From positions 124,001-188,000 of the forward strand of contig CAJTXN010000004.1 in the NCBI GenBank assembly GCA_910583605.1: DNA of 64,000 nt. The letters are read 5' to 3'. The first letter of the stretch is position 1, and each line of letters starts with the position of its first letter. Below the pieces are notes generated by a model that made no database searches, had not been told where the DNA came from, and saw nothing but the letters and a program-made list of their open reading frames with translations. A program made the position numbers and the translations under genes. The DNA comes from an uncultured Lachnospiraceae bacterium. GTDB taxonomy: Bacteria > Bacillota > Clostridia > Lachnospirales > Lachnospiraceae. Below are positions 33,020 to 40,828 of this stretch, piece by piece.

Positions 33020-34159
33020 TTAAACAATCTCCATCCCCTCAATATCCCCCTGCGCCACTATCCACATATTTCTGAATAACTGCATAATCTGCCAGCAGCC
33101 AATACCATGCAGACCGTATTCCCTTACCAGCCGGTACTTCGCAAGCATGCTTCTGGCATCTTCAAACCAGACTTCATGGGTAATCCCGTCGGCTACATAA
33201 CTGAAATACGGTGACTGGGCTGTTTCATCATAGAAAATCTGCGAATCATTCCGCAAGGCAATCTGGATTGCTTCAATATTACCAATGGTAACCGCCTTGG
33301 ACTCACCCCGCACATACGGCAGCTTCCAGTCATATCCGTAATTCGGCACACCCATGTTGATTTTTTCCCTGGGAATTTCCGTAACCGCATAATCAATGAC
33401 TTCTCTCACCTTATCAATGGGAGCAACAGCCATAGCCGGACCATAGGTATATCCCCATTCATAGGTCATAACCAGCACTCTGTCAGCCGCCGCCCCCAGC
33501 GCAGGATAATCTTTGCCTTCATACAGCACACCCGGCTGATCTGCAGATGTTTTCGGCGCCAGGTCTACCGTCACTTCATATCCCAGCTCATTAACTGCAT
33601 ATGTAACATCACGCACAAATTCCGTAAACAGGTCTCTGTCCTCTGCCAGAATAAATTCAAAATCTATGTTTACACCCTGATAACCCTGATTCAAAACGGC
33701 TTCATACAGATTTCGAATTAGCCGGTTTCTTGCCGTAGTATCCGTTAAAACCCTGTGAATCAGATAATTGTTGAACTGCCCATCCGGTCCGAAAGGTGTC
33801 AGGGTCAACACCGGCTTTGTCCCCTCGGAAAGGGCATCATTTATCATCCATTCCGTAGGCAGCGCCGGCAATACCAGCTCCCCCTCGGTGGTAAAACCAT
33901 AAGAAAATACTGAAAGTTCATCCAGAAAGGGAAGTGTCTGTCCCAGTACCCATGGACTGATAAAGGGGTAGGCAAAGCCGTTTGAAATCACATTTCTTCC
34001 TGAAATGATGGTTTCAAATGTAATCAGCAATGCCTGCCCCACCGCAAGTCTGTATGGATAGTCCAGTTGATTGACATAAATGACCCGGTCTGTCGGAACA
34101 CCAAACCGTGAAGCAATACTGTCGATATCGTCTCCCGGTTTCACAATATAGATTAACAT
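33020..34159 (-). CDS. LysM and GH18-family glycosidase, SleL/YaaH-like
   Basis: The protein has 379 residues with an N-terminal LysM (YIVKPGDDIDSIASRFGVPTDRVIYVN, 2-47) and then a GH18 barrel (about 75-370). The catalytic strand reads GVNIDFEFI (near 160), giving the D.E pair of GH18. No signal peptide is seen at the N-terminus, which is the usual form in spore-coat SleL/YaaH proteins that cut cortex peptidoglycan at germination. This supports a spore-former. It is a single gene, followed on its strand by the ABC-F promoter region. Confidence 0.88.
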   Translation of the reverse strand: MLIYIVKPGDDIDSIASRFGVPTDRVIYVNQLDYPYRLAVGQALLITFETIISGRNVISNGFAYPFISPWVLGQTLPFLDELSVFSYGFTTEGELVLPALPTEWMINDALSEGTKPVLTLTPFGPDGQFNNYLIHRVLTDTTARNRLIRNLYEAVLNQGYQGVNIDFEFILAEDRDLFTEFVRDVTYAVNELGYEVTVDLAPKTSADQPGVLYEGKDYPALGAAADRVLVMTYEWGYTYGPAMAVAPIDKVREVIDYAVTEIPREKINMGVPNYGYDWKLPYVRGESKAVTIGNIEAIQIALRNDSQIFYDETAQSPYFSYVADGITHEVWFEDARSMLAKYRLVREYGLHGIGCWQIMQLFRNMWIVAQGDIEGMEIV

Positions 34160-34258
34160 ATATGCTCCTATACATTTATTTAATTATAATGTTTTTATAC
34201 TATATGTTGAAATTTATAATTTTATTCTTTTTTACAATATAATAAGATATGGAAAGAT

Positions 34259-35953
34259 TTATTCCCAATCCGGAACTTCCCCCATGTTAAAATCAATGTC
34301 CGGCGGATCCGCCACAGACTCCGTTTCCGGCTCCGTTACTGGTTCGGTCTCCGGCTCCGTTACTGGTTCGGTCTCCGGCTCTGTCATTGGATCCGTTTCC
34401 GGCTCAGTCATCGAATCCGTTATAGGCTGGGTTACCGATTCCGTTATTGGTTCGGTTACCGGCTGGCTTACCGGGTCCGTCATCGGTTCGGTTTCCGGCT
34501 CAGTCATCGAATCCGTTATAGGCTGGGTTACCGGTTGAGTCATCGGTTCGGTTTCACCATTACCCGTAATCTCTGTTCGGTTATCGGTTGTGAAAGATTC
34601 CGTTGTCTGATTGACTGCCGGTTTCGTAATATTGTTCTGATTCCCCGTTACACGATTTACCGTTGTAGGATTCTGACCGCCTGAAGTAACCGTCTCTGCG
34701 GGAATATCCTTTACGGATATTGTTATAATATATTTACACTGGCGATTGTTTACATCCAGAACCATATACTCAATCCGCATGGTTCCCGCATAAGCCGGCT
34801 GAAGAATATGCTCATTCCGGGTACGCTCTGTTTTTTCATTATATACCGGTACGGAACCTATAAACTGGTTCTTTAAATCATAATAATACACATCTAGTTT
34901 CCATGTATTAACCTCTGCAGAATCACTGAGACTACCGTTTATGACTAACGAGTGGTTCTTTTCTATCCCCCATGATAATGATTCCGAAACCGTATTATCA
35001 TTTTCATCAACAGAATCTTTATATGACATGCTTTTTACATAGCTATGACCGGCTCCGGATATCTGGATATCAAAAGTAAAGCTGTTTAATCTTGCAAAAT
35101 TCTTAGATAAAGCCATATATGATTCAATCTTATATACGGTATACTTATCAGGATAATCATCTATATTTTTAGAAAACTTATCATATCGGTTTAGCGTATT
35201 ATCTGCACTTTTCTCCTCATTTGCCAGGTCAAACACATAATATTTATTGTCAAGCGAAATCGCAACATAACCATAATCATAATCATGACCTGAAACATAA
35301 TGGGCATCTACCCCGATTTTTCTTAAAAGGACAGTAAGCAGACTGGCAATATCCCTGCTGTCTCCTCTGTATTCATTTTCCAACAGCCGGTTTGCCCTAA
35401 ATACAATTTCCAGATCAAGCTCCGATTCATACTGCATATCCGAAAAGGCGGCTCCCATGCTGTCTGTCCCCTGTTCATCCGTTATTTGTGTATAATAATG
35501 CAGATAATCATAAGTATTCTTTATTTTTTCGTATACAGACATATCCTCTGTACAGACTTTGCTAATGATATTGTTCACCTTATTATCTAAATCCGTATTT
35601 CCGGTTCCGGCAGGGGATAGTACCATTTGATTCATTTTATCTTTAATATCTGTCGGTATCGTTTCATCCGTGTATGGACTTCGAAATATATCATTGCTGT
35701 CCTTTTTTTCCTCATCTATGCCTGTTTGTTCCTCATTATCTGTCTCATTGGTAGATTGTTCCTTTTCAGATTGAGGTACTATATTGGCTTTTGAAACGGC
35801 ATTAATAAATAAGACAGAATAAAAGCATAGCACAACAACACCAAATGCAGTCATAATAAGTCTCATCTTATTATTTTTACAGTAGGTGTTCCAGTCAAAA
35901 TTTTTAATATGTTTTTTAATATTATCAATATAATTTAAAAATCTTTGCTTCAA
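34259..35953 (-). CDS. Membrane-anchored transglutaminase-fold pseudoenzyme with T-E-P repeat tail
   Basis: The protein has 564 residues with one membrane helix (about 32-52). The outer part holds a transglutaminase-like fold (about 125-260; LLENEYRGDSRDIASLLTVLL and AHYVSGHDYDYGYVAISL). Active enzymes have GxCxxxA and HaW; here these are GDSRDIA and YGYVAI, so Cys and His are lost and catalysis is unlikely. The last 110 residues are a long low-complexity tail of Thr-Glu-Pro and Thr-Gln-Pro repeats. It is the last gene of the glycan locus and may bind the product at the surface. Confidence 0.7.
   Translation of the reverse strand: MKQRFLNYIDNIKKHIKNFDWNTYCKNNKMRLIMTAFGVVVLCFYSVLFINAVSKANIVPQSEKEQSTNETDNEEQTGIDEEKKDSNDIFRSPYTDETIPTDIKDKMNQMVLSPAGTGNTDLDNKVNNIISKVCTEDMSVYEKIKNTYDYLHYYTQITDEQGTDSMGAAFSDMQYESELDLEIVFRANRLLENEYRGDSRDIASLLTVLLRKIGVDAHYVSGHDYDYGYVAISLDNKYYVFDLANEEKSADNTLNRYDKFSKNIDDYPDKYTVYKIESYMALSKNFARLNSFTFDIQISGAGHSYVKSMSYKDSVDENDNTVSESLSWGIEKNHSLVINGSLSDSAEVNTWKLDVYYYDLKNQFIGSVPVYNEKTERTRNEHILQPAYAGTMRIEYMVLDVNNRQCKYIITISVKDIPAETVTSGGQNPTTVNRVTGNQNNITKPAVNQTTESFTTDNRTEITGNGETEPMTQPVTQPITDSMTEPETEPMTDPVSQPVTEPITESVTQPITDSMTEPETDPMTEPETEPVTEPETEPVTEPETESVADPPDIDFNMGEVPDWE
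34310..34560 (-). repeat. Direct repeats encoding the Thr-Glu-Pro tail
   Basis: A 43-base perfect direct repeat occurs at 34395-34437 and 34491-34533 (96-base period). A 24-base tandem unit lies near 34331-34378. All lie in the 3' part of the transglutaminase-like gene and code for its Pro/Thr-rich spacer, so length variation between strains is likely. Confidence 0.8.
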
Positions 35954-35978
35954 TATTCATACCTCGTATAAGTTAATC

Positions 35979-36941
35979 CTATTTTCCAAATAAAATTTTG
36001 TTTAATATATTTATTTTTTTACTAATAATTATTGATATTATAACACATACTAAAGCTGCCATAAAGGTTATTATTATACGTATAAAGCCCTCTCCGGCTC
36101 CAAACCCCAAAAATAATATCTGTAATAAATAAAATTCAAGTGAATACTTGCCAATCCATTTCAGTATTTTTACTGCCCCGTTTACCTTCAGAACTCCAAT
36201 TTCAGTAATGGCATAAACACAAAGCATTCCCAAAACAGCTAAAACTGAGGCAATTATAACATTACTGTCAAAACTCCACATGTTCCCTAAATATAACCAT
36301 GCCGGGATTAAAACAAGTAAGTATTTGATGTATTTTCTTTTAAATATTGCAGTAATCTGTTCTTTATATTCTGCTATACAGTAACCCAGAACGTAAAATG
36401 GAAAATAACAGCGAATCCTGTAAATTCCAAATGTCCTGACCCCGCCTCCAAAAAGCACTAATATTCCGGCAATAACTGCAAAAAACAATAGTTTATATTT
36501 TCCGGCAATCCTTTTCCCCAGCCATACAATCAGTGCCGATACAAATATAACATATAAAAACCATATAACATAATCCGGACGAACCAGTATCAATTTAATA
36601 TATTTTATAAAAGTGTCAGGAAATGTCACGGAAGGGGTCAAACCGGTAAATTTTAAATCTTTCATCCAATAAATCATCAGTGTCCAAAGATAGGTTGGGT
36701 AAATTAGTCTGAATATTTTATTTTTTAAATTAAAATTATCTGAATATATTGAAGTATATCCTGATAAAAGAATGAAAAACGGCATATGAAAAGTGTAAAT
36801 AATTTTAAAAAGATACATTGATTCATATGTGTAAGGAAAAGACCTTTGTACGGCATGTCCCAATAATACAAGCAAGGCCAGTTCTCCTCTTAGTACATCA
36901 ATTGTTATATTTCTGTTTTTCTTCTCTATAGTTTTTTCCAT
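35979..36941 (-). CDS. Acyltransferase-3 (OafA/WecH-like) membrane protein
   Basis: The 320-residue protein has ten or so membrane helices and the family signature at the start: a conserved His in LLGHAVQRSF (near 26) and FHMPFFILLSGY (near 51). These proteins move acetyl or related groups from a cytoplasmic donor to sugars or lipids on the outer side. It lies in the middle of a glycan locus, next to an N-acetyltransferase gene, and probably O-acetylates the polymer. A second acyltransferase-3 gene is at 49226. Confidence 0.88.
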   Translation of the reverse strand: MEKTIEKKNRNITIDVLRGELALLVLLGHAVQRSFPYTYESMYLFKIIYTFHMPFFILLSGYTSIYSDNFNLKNKIFRLIYPTYLWTLMIYWMKDLKFTGLTPSVTFPDTFIKYIKLILVRPDYVIWFLYVIFVSALIVWLGKRIAGKYKLLFFAVIAGILVLFGGGVRTFGIYRIRCYFPFYVLGYCIAEYKEQITAIFKRKYIKYLLVLIPAWLYLGNMWSFDSNVIIASVLAVLGMLCVYAITEIGVLKVNGAVKILKWIGKYSLEFYLLQILFLGFGAGEGFIRIIITFMAALVCVIISIIISKKINILNKILFGK

Positions 36942-36979
36942 TTTTTTAATTCCTCTACCAAATAAATAAAAGACAAAAT

Positions 36980-37654
36980 TTATTCTGCACCAACTACCGA
37001 ATTGCTGAATAATTTATGCGATTCATTTTGTCTTAAAAAACGAGCTGGATTGCCAACATACACTCCGCACTCTTCAGCAGATTTAACCAATACTGCTCCA
37101 ATACCAAGAATAGAATCGTTTTTCACTTCCATATTATCTTTAATTGCCGCATTGGGTCCTATAAAAACCCTTTCTCCTATTTTCGTTTCTGCTCCAACAA
37201 AAGCCCCCAGCGATACAAACGAACTGCGGCCGACAAAACATTCACTCTCAACTTTGGCTCCTGCATGAACAACTACATTTTCTGCAAAGGAAACATCATT
37301 GCCGATATAACAAAACGGAAAAATTATACAACCTTCTCTAAATTGGGTTCCCTGTCCAAAAGAGACATTTCTGCTGATCAATGTTGCCAGAGGATAACCT
37401 GCTTGTTTTACTCTTTGTCGTATTGTTTCCCTATAATATGGTTCACCGGTAGCAATCACTATTTCCATTTCTTCGCAGGAGAATTTTTGCTTTATCTCCT
37501 CAAATGTCAGGATACTAAAACCATTCCGGCTCTTTTCCTCACTGATATCATCAATAAATACTATCTTCTCCCATCTGTTCTCTGTCTGTCCGGTCATTAT
37601 CAGATTCAGAATTTCTTTTCCTAATGAACCTGAACAATATATGCCTAAAATCAT
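36980..37654 (-). CDS. NeuD/PglD-like sugar N- or O-acyltransferase
   Basis: The protein has 224 residues from the ATG at 37654, which has GAGG upstream; an in-frame start at 37681 would overlap the aminotransferase. An N-terminal Rossmann-like part (GIYCSGSLGKEILNLI) is followed by a left-handed beta helix of hexapeptide repeats (about 95-200; VSFAENVVVHAGAKVE, IGERVFIGPNAAIKD). It uses acetyl-CoA. It follows the sugar aminotransferase gene directly and so most likely N-acetylates the amino sugar made there. The final SVVGAE is normal. Confidence 0.88.
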   Translation of the reverse strand: MILGIYCSGSLGKEILNLIMTGQTENRWEKIVFIDDISEEKSRNGFSILTFEEIKQKFSCEEMEIVIATGEPYYRETIRQRVKQAGYPLATLISRNVSFGQGTQFREGCIIFPFCYIGNDVSFAENVVVHAGAKVESECFVGRSSFVSLGAFVGAETKIGERVFIGPNAAIKDNMEVKNDSILGIGAVLVKSAEECGVYVGNPARFLRQNESHKLFSNSVVGAE

Positions 37655-37670
37655 TTTTAACCTCACTACA

Positions 37671-38792
37671 TCATTTATCAAAATACTTTTTTATAAAGAA
37701 GCATACCCTGTCCACATCTTCTAAACTCAGTTCATGATATATCGGCAGAGTTAGCACTGTGTCACCGCTCTTTTTCGCAACCGGTAATTTTACTTCGTTG
37801 TATAGTTCCTTATAACACTCATAATCAGAAACAATAGGATAAAAATACTTTCTTACAAAAATATCGTGTTCAGCCAGAAAATTATACAATTCCTCTCTGT
37901 TTTCCTTTGTATTAACTAATATTGGTAAATATGCATAATTGTATTCTATTTTATCACTTTCAACATAAAACATCCGAACTTCCGGTATTCCTTTCAGATG
38001 TTCTCTGTACCTTAATGTTATTTCTTTCCTTTTAACTAAAATGTCCTCCATGCTGTCCAGATTACATAAACCCATTGCAGCCTGAAATTCATTCATTTTA
38101 GCATTTCGTCCGACATATTCCACATGTTCTTCATCCATAATGCCGAAATTCTTATATGCGTTCAAAATCTCGGCATATTCACTTTTATTGTAAGCCAGTG
38201 CCCCGCCTTCAATGGAATGAAACAATTTTGTTGCATGAAAAGAAAACATGGAAATGTCTCCGTAATTTGCAATGGATTTTCCATTTACCTTAACCGCAAA
38301 TGCATGAGCTGCATCGTATAATACAATTAATCCATGCTTCTTTGCAATAGATTCAATTGCTTCCACATTACACGGATGTCCATATACATGTACCGGAAGT
38401 ATTGCCACCGTCTTATCCGTTATCAATTCCTCTATTTTATTTTCATCTATTGTTAAATCTGATTCTTTTATATCACAGAATACGGGTTTTAATCCTGAAA
38501 GTGTGATTGCATGCGTTGTAGAAGCAAATGTAAACGGAGTAGTAATTACTTCACTGCCTTGTTCAAAATCAAACATTCGCAGAGCCGACTCAAGCGCAAG
38601 ATGTCCGTTTACGGTTAATGTAATATTACCCACATCCAGATACCCCTTAAGTCTGTCCTGAAATTCATTATGCAGGGTTCCCTGATTGGTAAGATAACAG
38701 CTATCCCAAATAAAATCAATATATGAATTAAACTTTTCTTTTTCCGGCAGATAAGGTTTTGTTACATATATTGGTGTATTATTATTTTCCAT
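37671..38792 (-). CDS. DegT/DnrJ/EryC1 sugar aminotransferase
   Basis: The 373-residue PLP enzyme carries the Lys in FSFHATKLFHSIEGGAL (near 190), the Asp-containing VLYDAAHAF and the C-terminal YHELSLEDVDRVCFFIKKYF. It moves an amino group from Glu to a nucleotide-linked keto sugar. The partners here (GT56-like transferase and acetyltransferase) point to a TDP-amino-6-deoxyhexose such as Fuc4N or Fuc3N. The TDP-keto sugar makers (RmlA, RmlB) are not in the window. GGAGAAAG precedes the ATG, which overlaps the flippase gene by 11 bases. Confidence 0.92.
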   Translation of the reverse strand: MENNNTPIYVTKPYLPEKEKFNSYIDFIWDSCYLTNQGTLHNEFQDRLKGYLDVGNITLTVNGHLALESALRMFDFEQGSEVITTPFTFASTTHAITLSGLKPVFCDIKESDLTIDENKIEELITDKTVAILPVHVYGHPCNVEAIESIAKKHGLIVLYDAAHAFAVKVNGKSIANYGDISMFSFHATKLFHSIEGGALAYNKSEYAEILNAYKNFGIMDEEHVEYVGRNAKMNEFQAAMGLCNLDSMEDILVKRKEITLRYREHLKGIPEVRMFYVESDKIEYNYAYLPILVNTKENREELYNFLAEHDIFVRKYFYPIVSDYECYKELYNEVKLPVAKKSGDTVLTLPIYHELSLEDVDRVCFFIKKYFDK

Positions 38793-39678
38793 ATCTTTCT
38801 CCTACTGTTTTATTTTTTATCTGTAATATTGCATATGCAATAAAATCACCAGCTATTAATATTAATCTCTGCATTACGGCCACAATTGAAAGTATTGCAC
38901 TGAATTGTTTAGTACCGATTTTAACCATCACAAACTCTTTTATACCAATACCGCCCGGAGCTCCCGGAACAACGAATCCTGCCAGCCATGATACGGACTG
39001 TATAATGGATATCTGCTCAAAACCGCCAAACAGAGACGTTCCGTTATAAAAATTATACAAATAAACAACCACCAGATTATTAATTGTAGTTGTTATAAAA
39101 ATCAGCAAAAAATTCTTTGATAACTTAAATCTGTGTGTAACTAAAATAAATAACGCAAAAACAATGACTGTGATAATATATTGTTTTCTATATAATAAGT
39201 AATTAATGAAGCAAAAAGCAATTGTTACAACTACAACATTTACAATTTCTAAAATTGTTGCCTTTAAAACCTTTTTTTGTTCTATATCATATTTTTTTGC
39301 AAGCATATTTCTTCCAACATAATGCATTACATTACTTGGAAGATATTTATATATATTGGAAGTTCCATACATATATACAACTTCACTTACACTGATTTTT
39401 TTTTGTGATTGTTCTTTCAATATTAAAAAATAAGAATAGGAATATACAAAAATTGTAAAAGTAGTTACTGATATGATCAAAATCAATGGAAAAATTAATT
39501 CCGTTGTTAAAAATGATTGATTCAGCTTTAAAATCATGGTATATGCTGTATATATAACATAAATAACTGCCGCTATACTGACTATTCTTCCCAGCAATTT
39601 TATCAGTTTTTTATGTTTTTCAAAGTAGCCCGATAACTTTCTATACAAAACCAGTAACTTTTCTTTTAATTTATCCAT
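38782..39678 (-). CDS. Lysylphosphatidylglycerol-synthase-like flippase family membrane protein
   Basis: The protein has 298 residues from the ATG at 39678, which has GGAGAAA upstream; the in-frame ATG at 39753 lies inside the GT56 gene and lacks a site. It has about eight membrane helices, the YMYGTSNIYKYLPSNVMHYVGR motif and the closing VPGAPGGIGIKEF block of the UPF0104 (AglD/MprF N-terminal) family. These proteins are proposed to move or prepare lipid-linked sugars. It sits between a glycosyltransferase and the aminotransferase, which supports a glycan role. Confidence 0.82.
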   Translation of the reverse strand: MDKLKEKLLVLYRKLSGYFEKHKKLIKLLGRIVSIAAVIYVIYTAYTMILKLNQSFLTTELIFPLILIISVTTFTIFVYSYSYFLILKEQSQKKISVSEVVYMYGTSNIYKYLPSNVMHYVGRNMLAKKYDIEQKKVLKATILEIVNVVVVTIAFCFINYLLYRKQYIITVIVFALFILVTHRFKLSKNFLLIFITTTINNLVVVYLYNFYNGTSLFGGFEQISIIQSVSWLAGFVVPGAPGGIGIKEFVMVKIGTKQFSAILSIVAVMQRLILIAGDFIAYAILQIKNKTVGERYGK

Positions 39679-40735
39679 AGATAATTTTTCTCCATGTATC
39701 AGCACAAATTTTCTCTGATAAAACTTTTCTAAGATTCTTATCATTTTCAACAATTATGTTATTATCCAACAGAGACAACTCCCCTGCCTCCCTGATACTG
39801 TTGATATCATTAACAGTGACACCCACCCGTTTTAAGAATGCGTAAGTTGTTGTTGTATTTACAATATATACTGTTTTTTTTCTGAATATCAAGGACCAAA
39901 TATTCCCTAATCCTTCCTGACGTAAATAATTAAATATTCCAATATCCACTTTTTGTATGATTTTATAATACTCGTTCTGGGGCAAAAAATCTGTTATTGG
40001 TATAAAACGATTGCCAAAATATGATTGTCCCACGGTTATTACCCGTTTAACATATGATTTTTTTCCGCCATAAGATAACGGACAATAGATTGTCTCGATC
40101 TGCTTATCACATAACTTTAATTTTTTCAGGGCATCAATATGCCGATTAGATTTACTTGCTGAATTTCCAACCAATATAGTATATTTATTCTTCTTTTCTT
40201 CTATACACTCTTCTTCACTCATGTCCAGACAATAATGATATAAATCATTACATTCTATACATTCCGGATTTACACCATACCATTTGGTCAAAAGATTGTA
40301 TTCTTCTTTTAAAATAACAACAACTCTGTTAATTTTCGGAATTGCCCTTTTTCTTAGCCATTCGTATGCTTTATGATAAAATCTCGGCTTGTCCAGCAAT
40401 TTATAAAAATACAAATCTTTGCCCCATATAACCCAGGACACTTTATTGGCAATATTCCGGTTAACTGCAATATATAAAAGAAGCCAGGGAGATGCAAGAG
40501 AATGTATGATAATCTTATCTGCTTTCTTTAATTTGAAATATAGTTTCAGATTTAAAAACGGATTCAAAAAATTTCTTATAAAGAATGTCTTTACCCCTAT
40601 TTCTTTTTCAAAGTATTCTTCTTTTAATCCATAATGTACTAATTCAAAATCATTCATATCAAAATTGTTCTTCTTGAGCAGTTTAAAATAGCCTTTTGAA
40701 AATTTCTTTTGATTATTAAAAACATGTAGAACCAT
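39671..40735 (-). CDS. WecF-like (GT56) 4-acetamido-4,6-dideoxygalactosyltransferase
   Basis: The protein has 354 residues from the ATG at 40735, which has GGAGA upstream. Motifs of the GT56 family are clear: ILVGNSASKSNRHIDAL (near 185-201), PLSYGGKKSYVKRV, FLPQNEYYKIIQKVDIGIFNYLRQEGLGNI (near 265-295). The named enzyme WecF adds Fuc4NAc to lipid II of enterobacterial common antigen. Here it lies next to an aminotransferase and an N-acetyltransferase able to make such a sugar, but in a Gram-positive locus. It is downstream of the three giant proteins. Confidence 0.8.
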   Translation of the reverse strand: MVLHVFNNQKKFSKGYFKLLKKNNFDMNDFELVHYGLKEEYFEKEIGVKTFFIRNFLNPFLNLKLYFKLKKADKIIIHSLASPWLLLYIAVNRNIANKVSWVIWGKDLYFYKLLDKPRFYHKAYEWLRKRAIPKINRVVVILKEEYNLLTKWYGVNPECIECNDLYHYCLDMSEEECIEEKKNKYTILVGNSASKSNRHIDALKKLKLCDKQIETIYCPLSYGGKKSYVKRVITVGQSYFGNRFIPITDFLPQNEYYKIIQKVDIGIFNYLRQEGLGNIWSLIFRKKTVYIVNTTTTYAFLKRVGVTVNDINSIREAGELSLLDNNIIVENDKNLRKVLSEKICADTWRKIIYG

Positions 40736-40828
40736 GATTATATCTCCTCGTTTTTCTGACATAAAATGATTTTTAACAGACTTACTAACGATTAATTTTA
40801 TCTCTTACAAGTCCCGCTGTCAACCTAA

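Noticed and set aside
34284..34538. Plus-strand GSVxGSV repeat frame
   Set aside because: It is the reverse reading of the Thr-Glu-Pro repeats and has no start context of its own.
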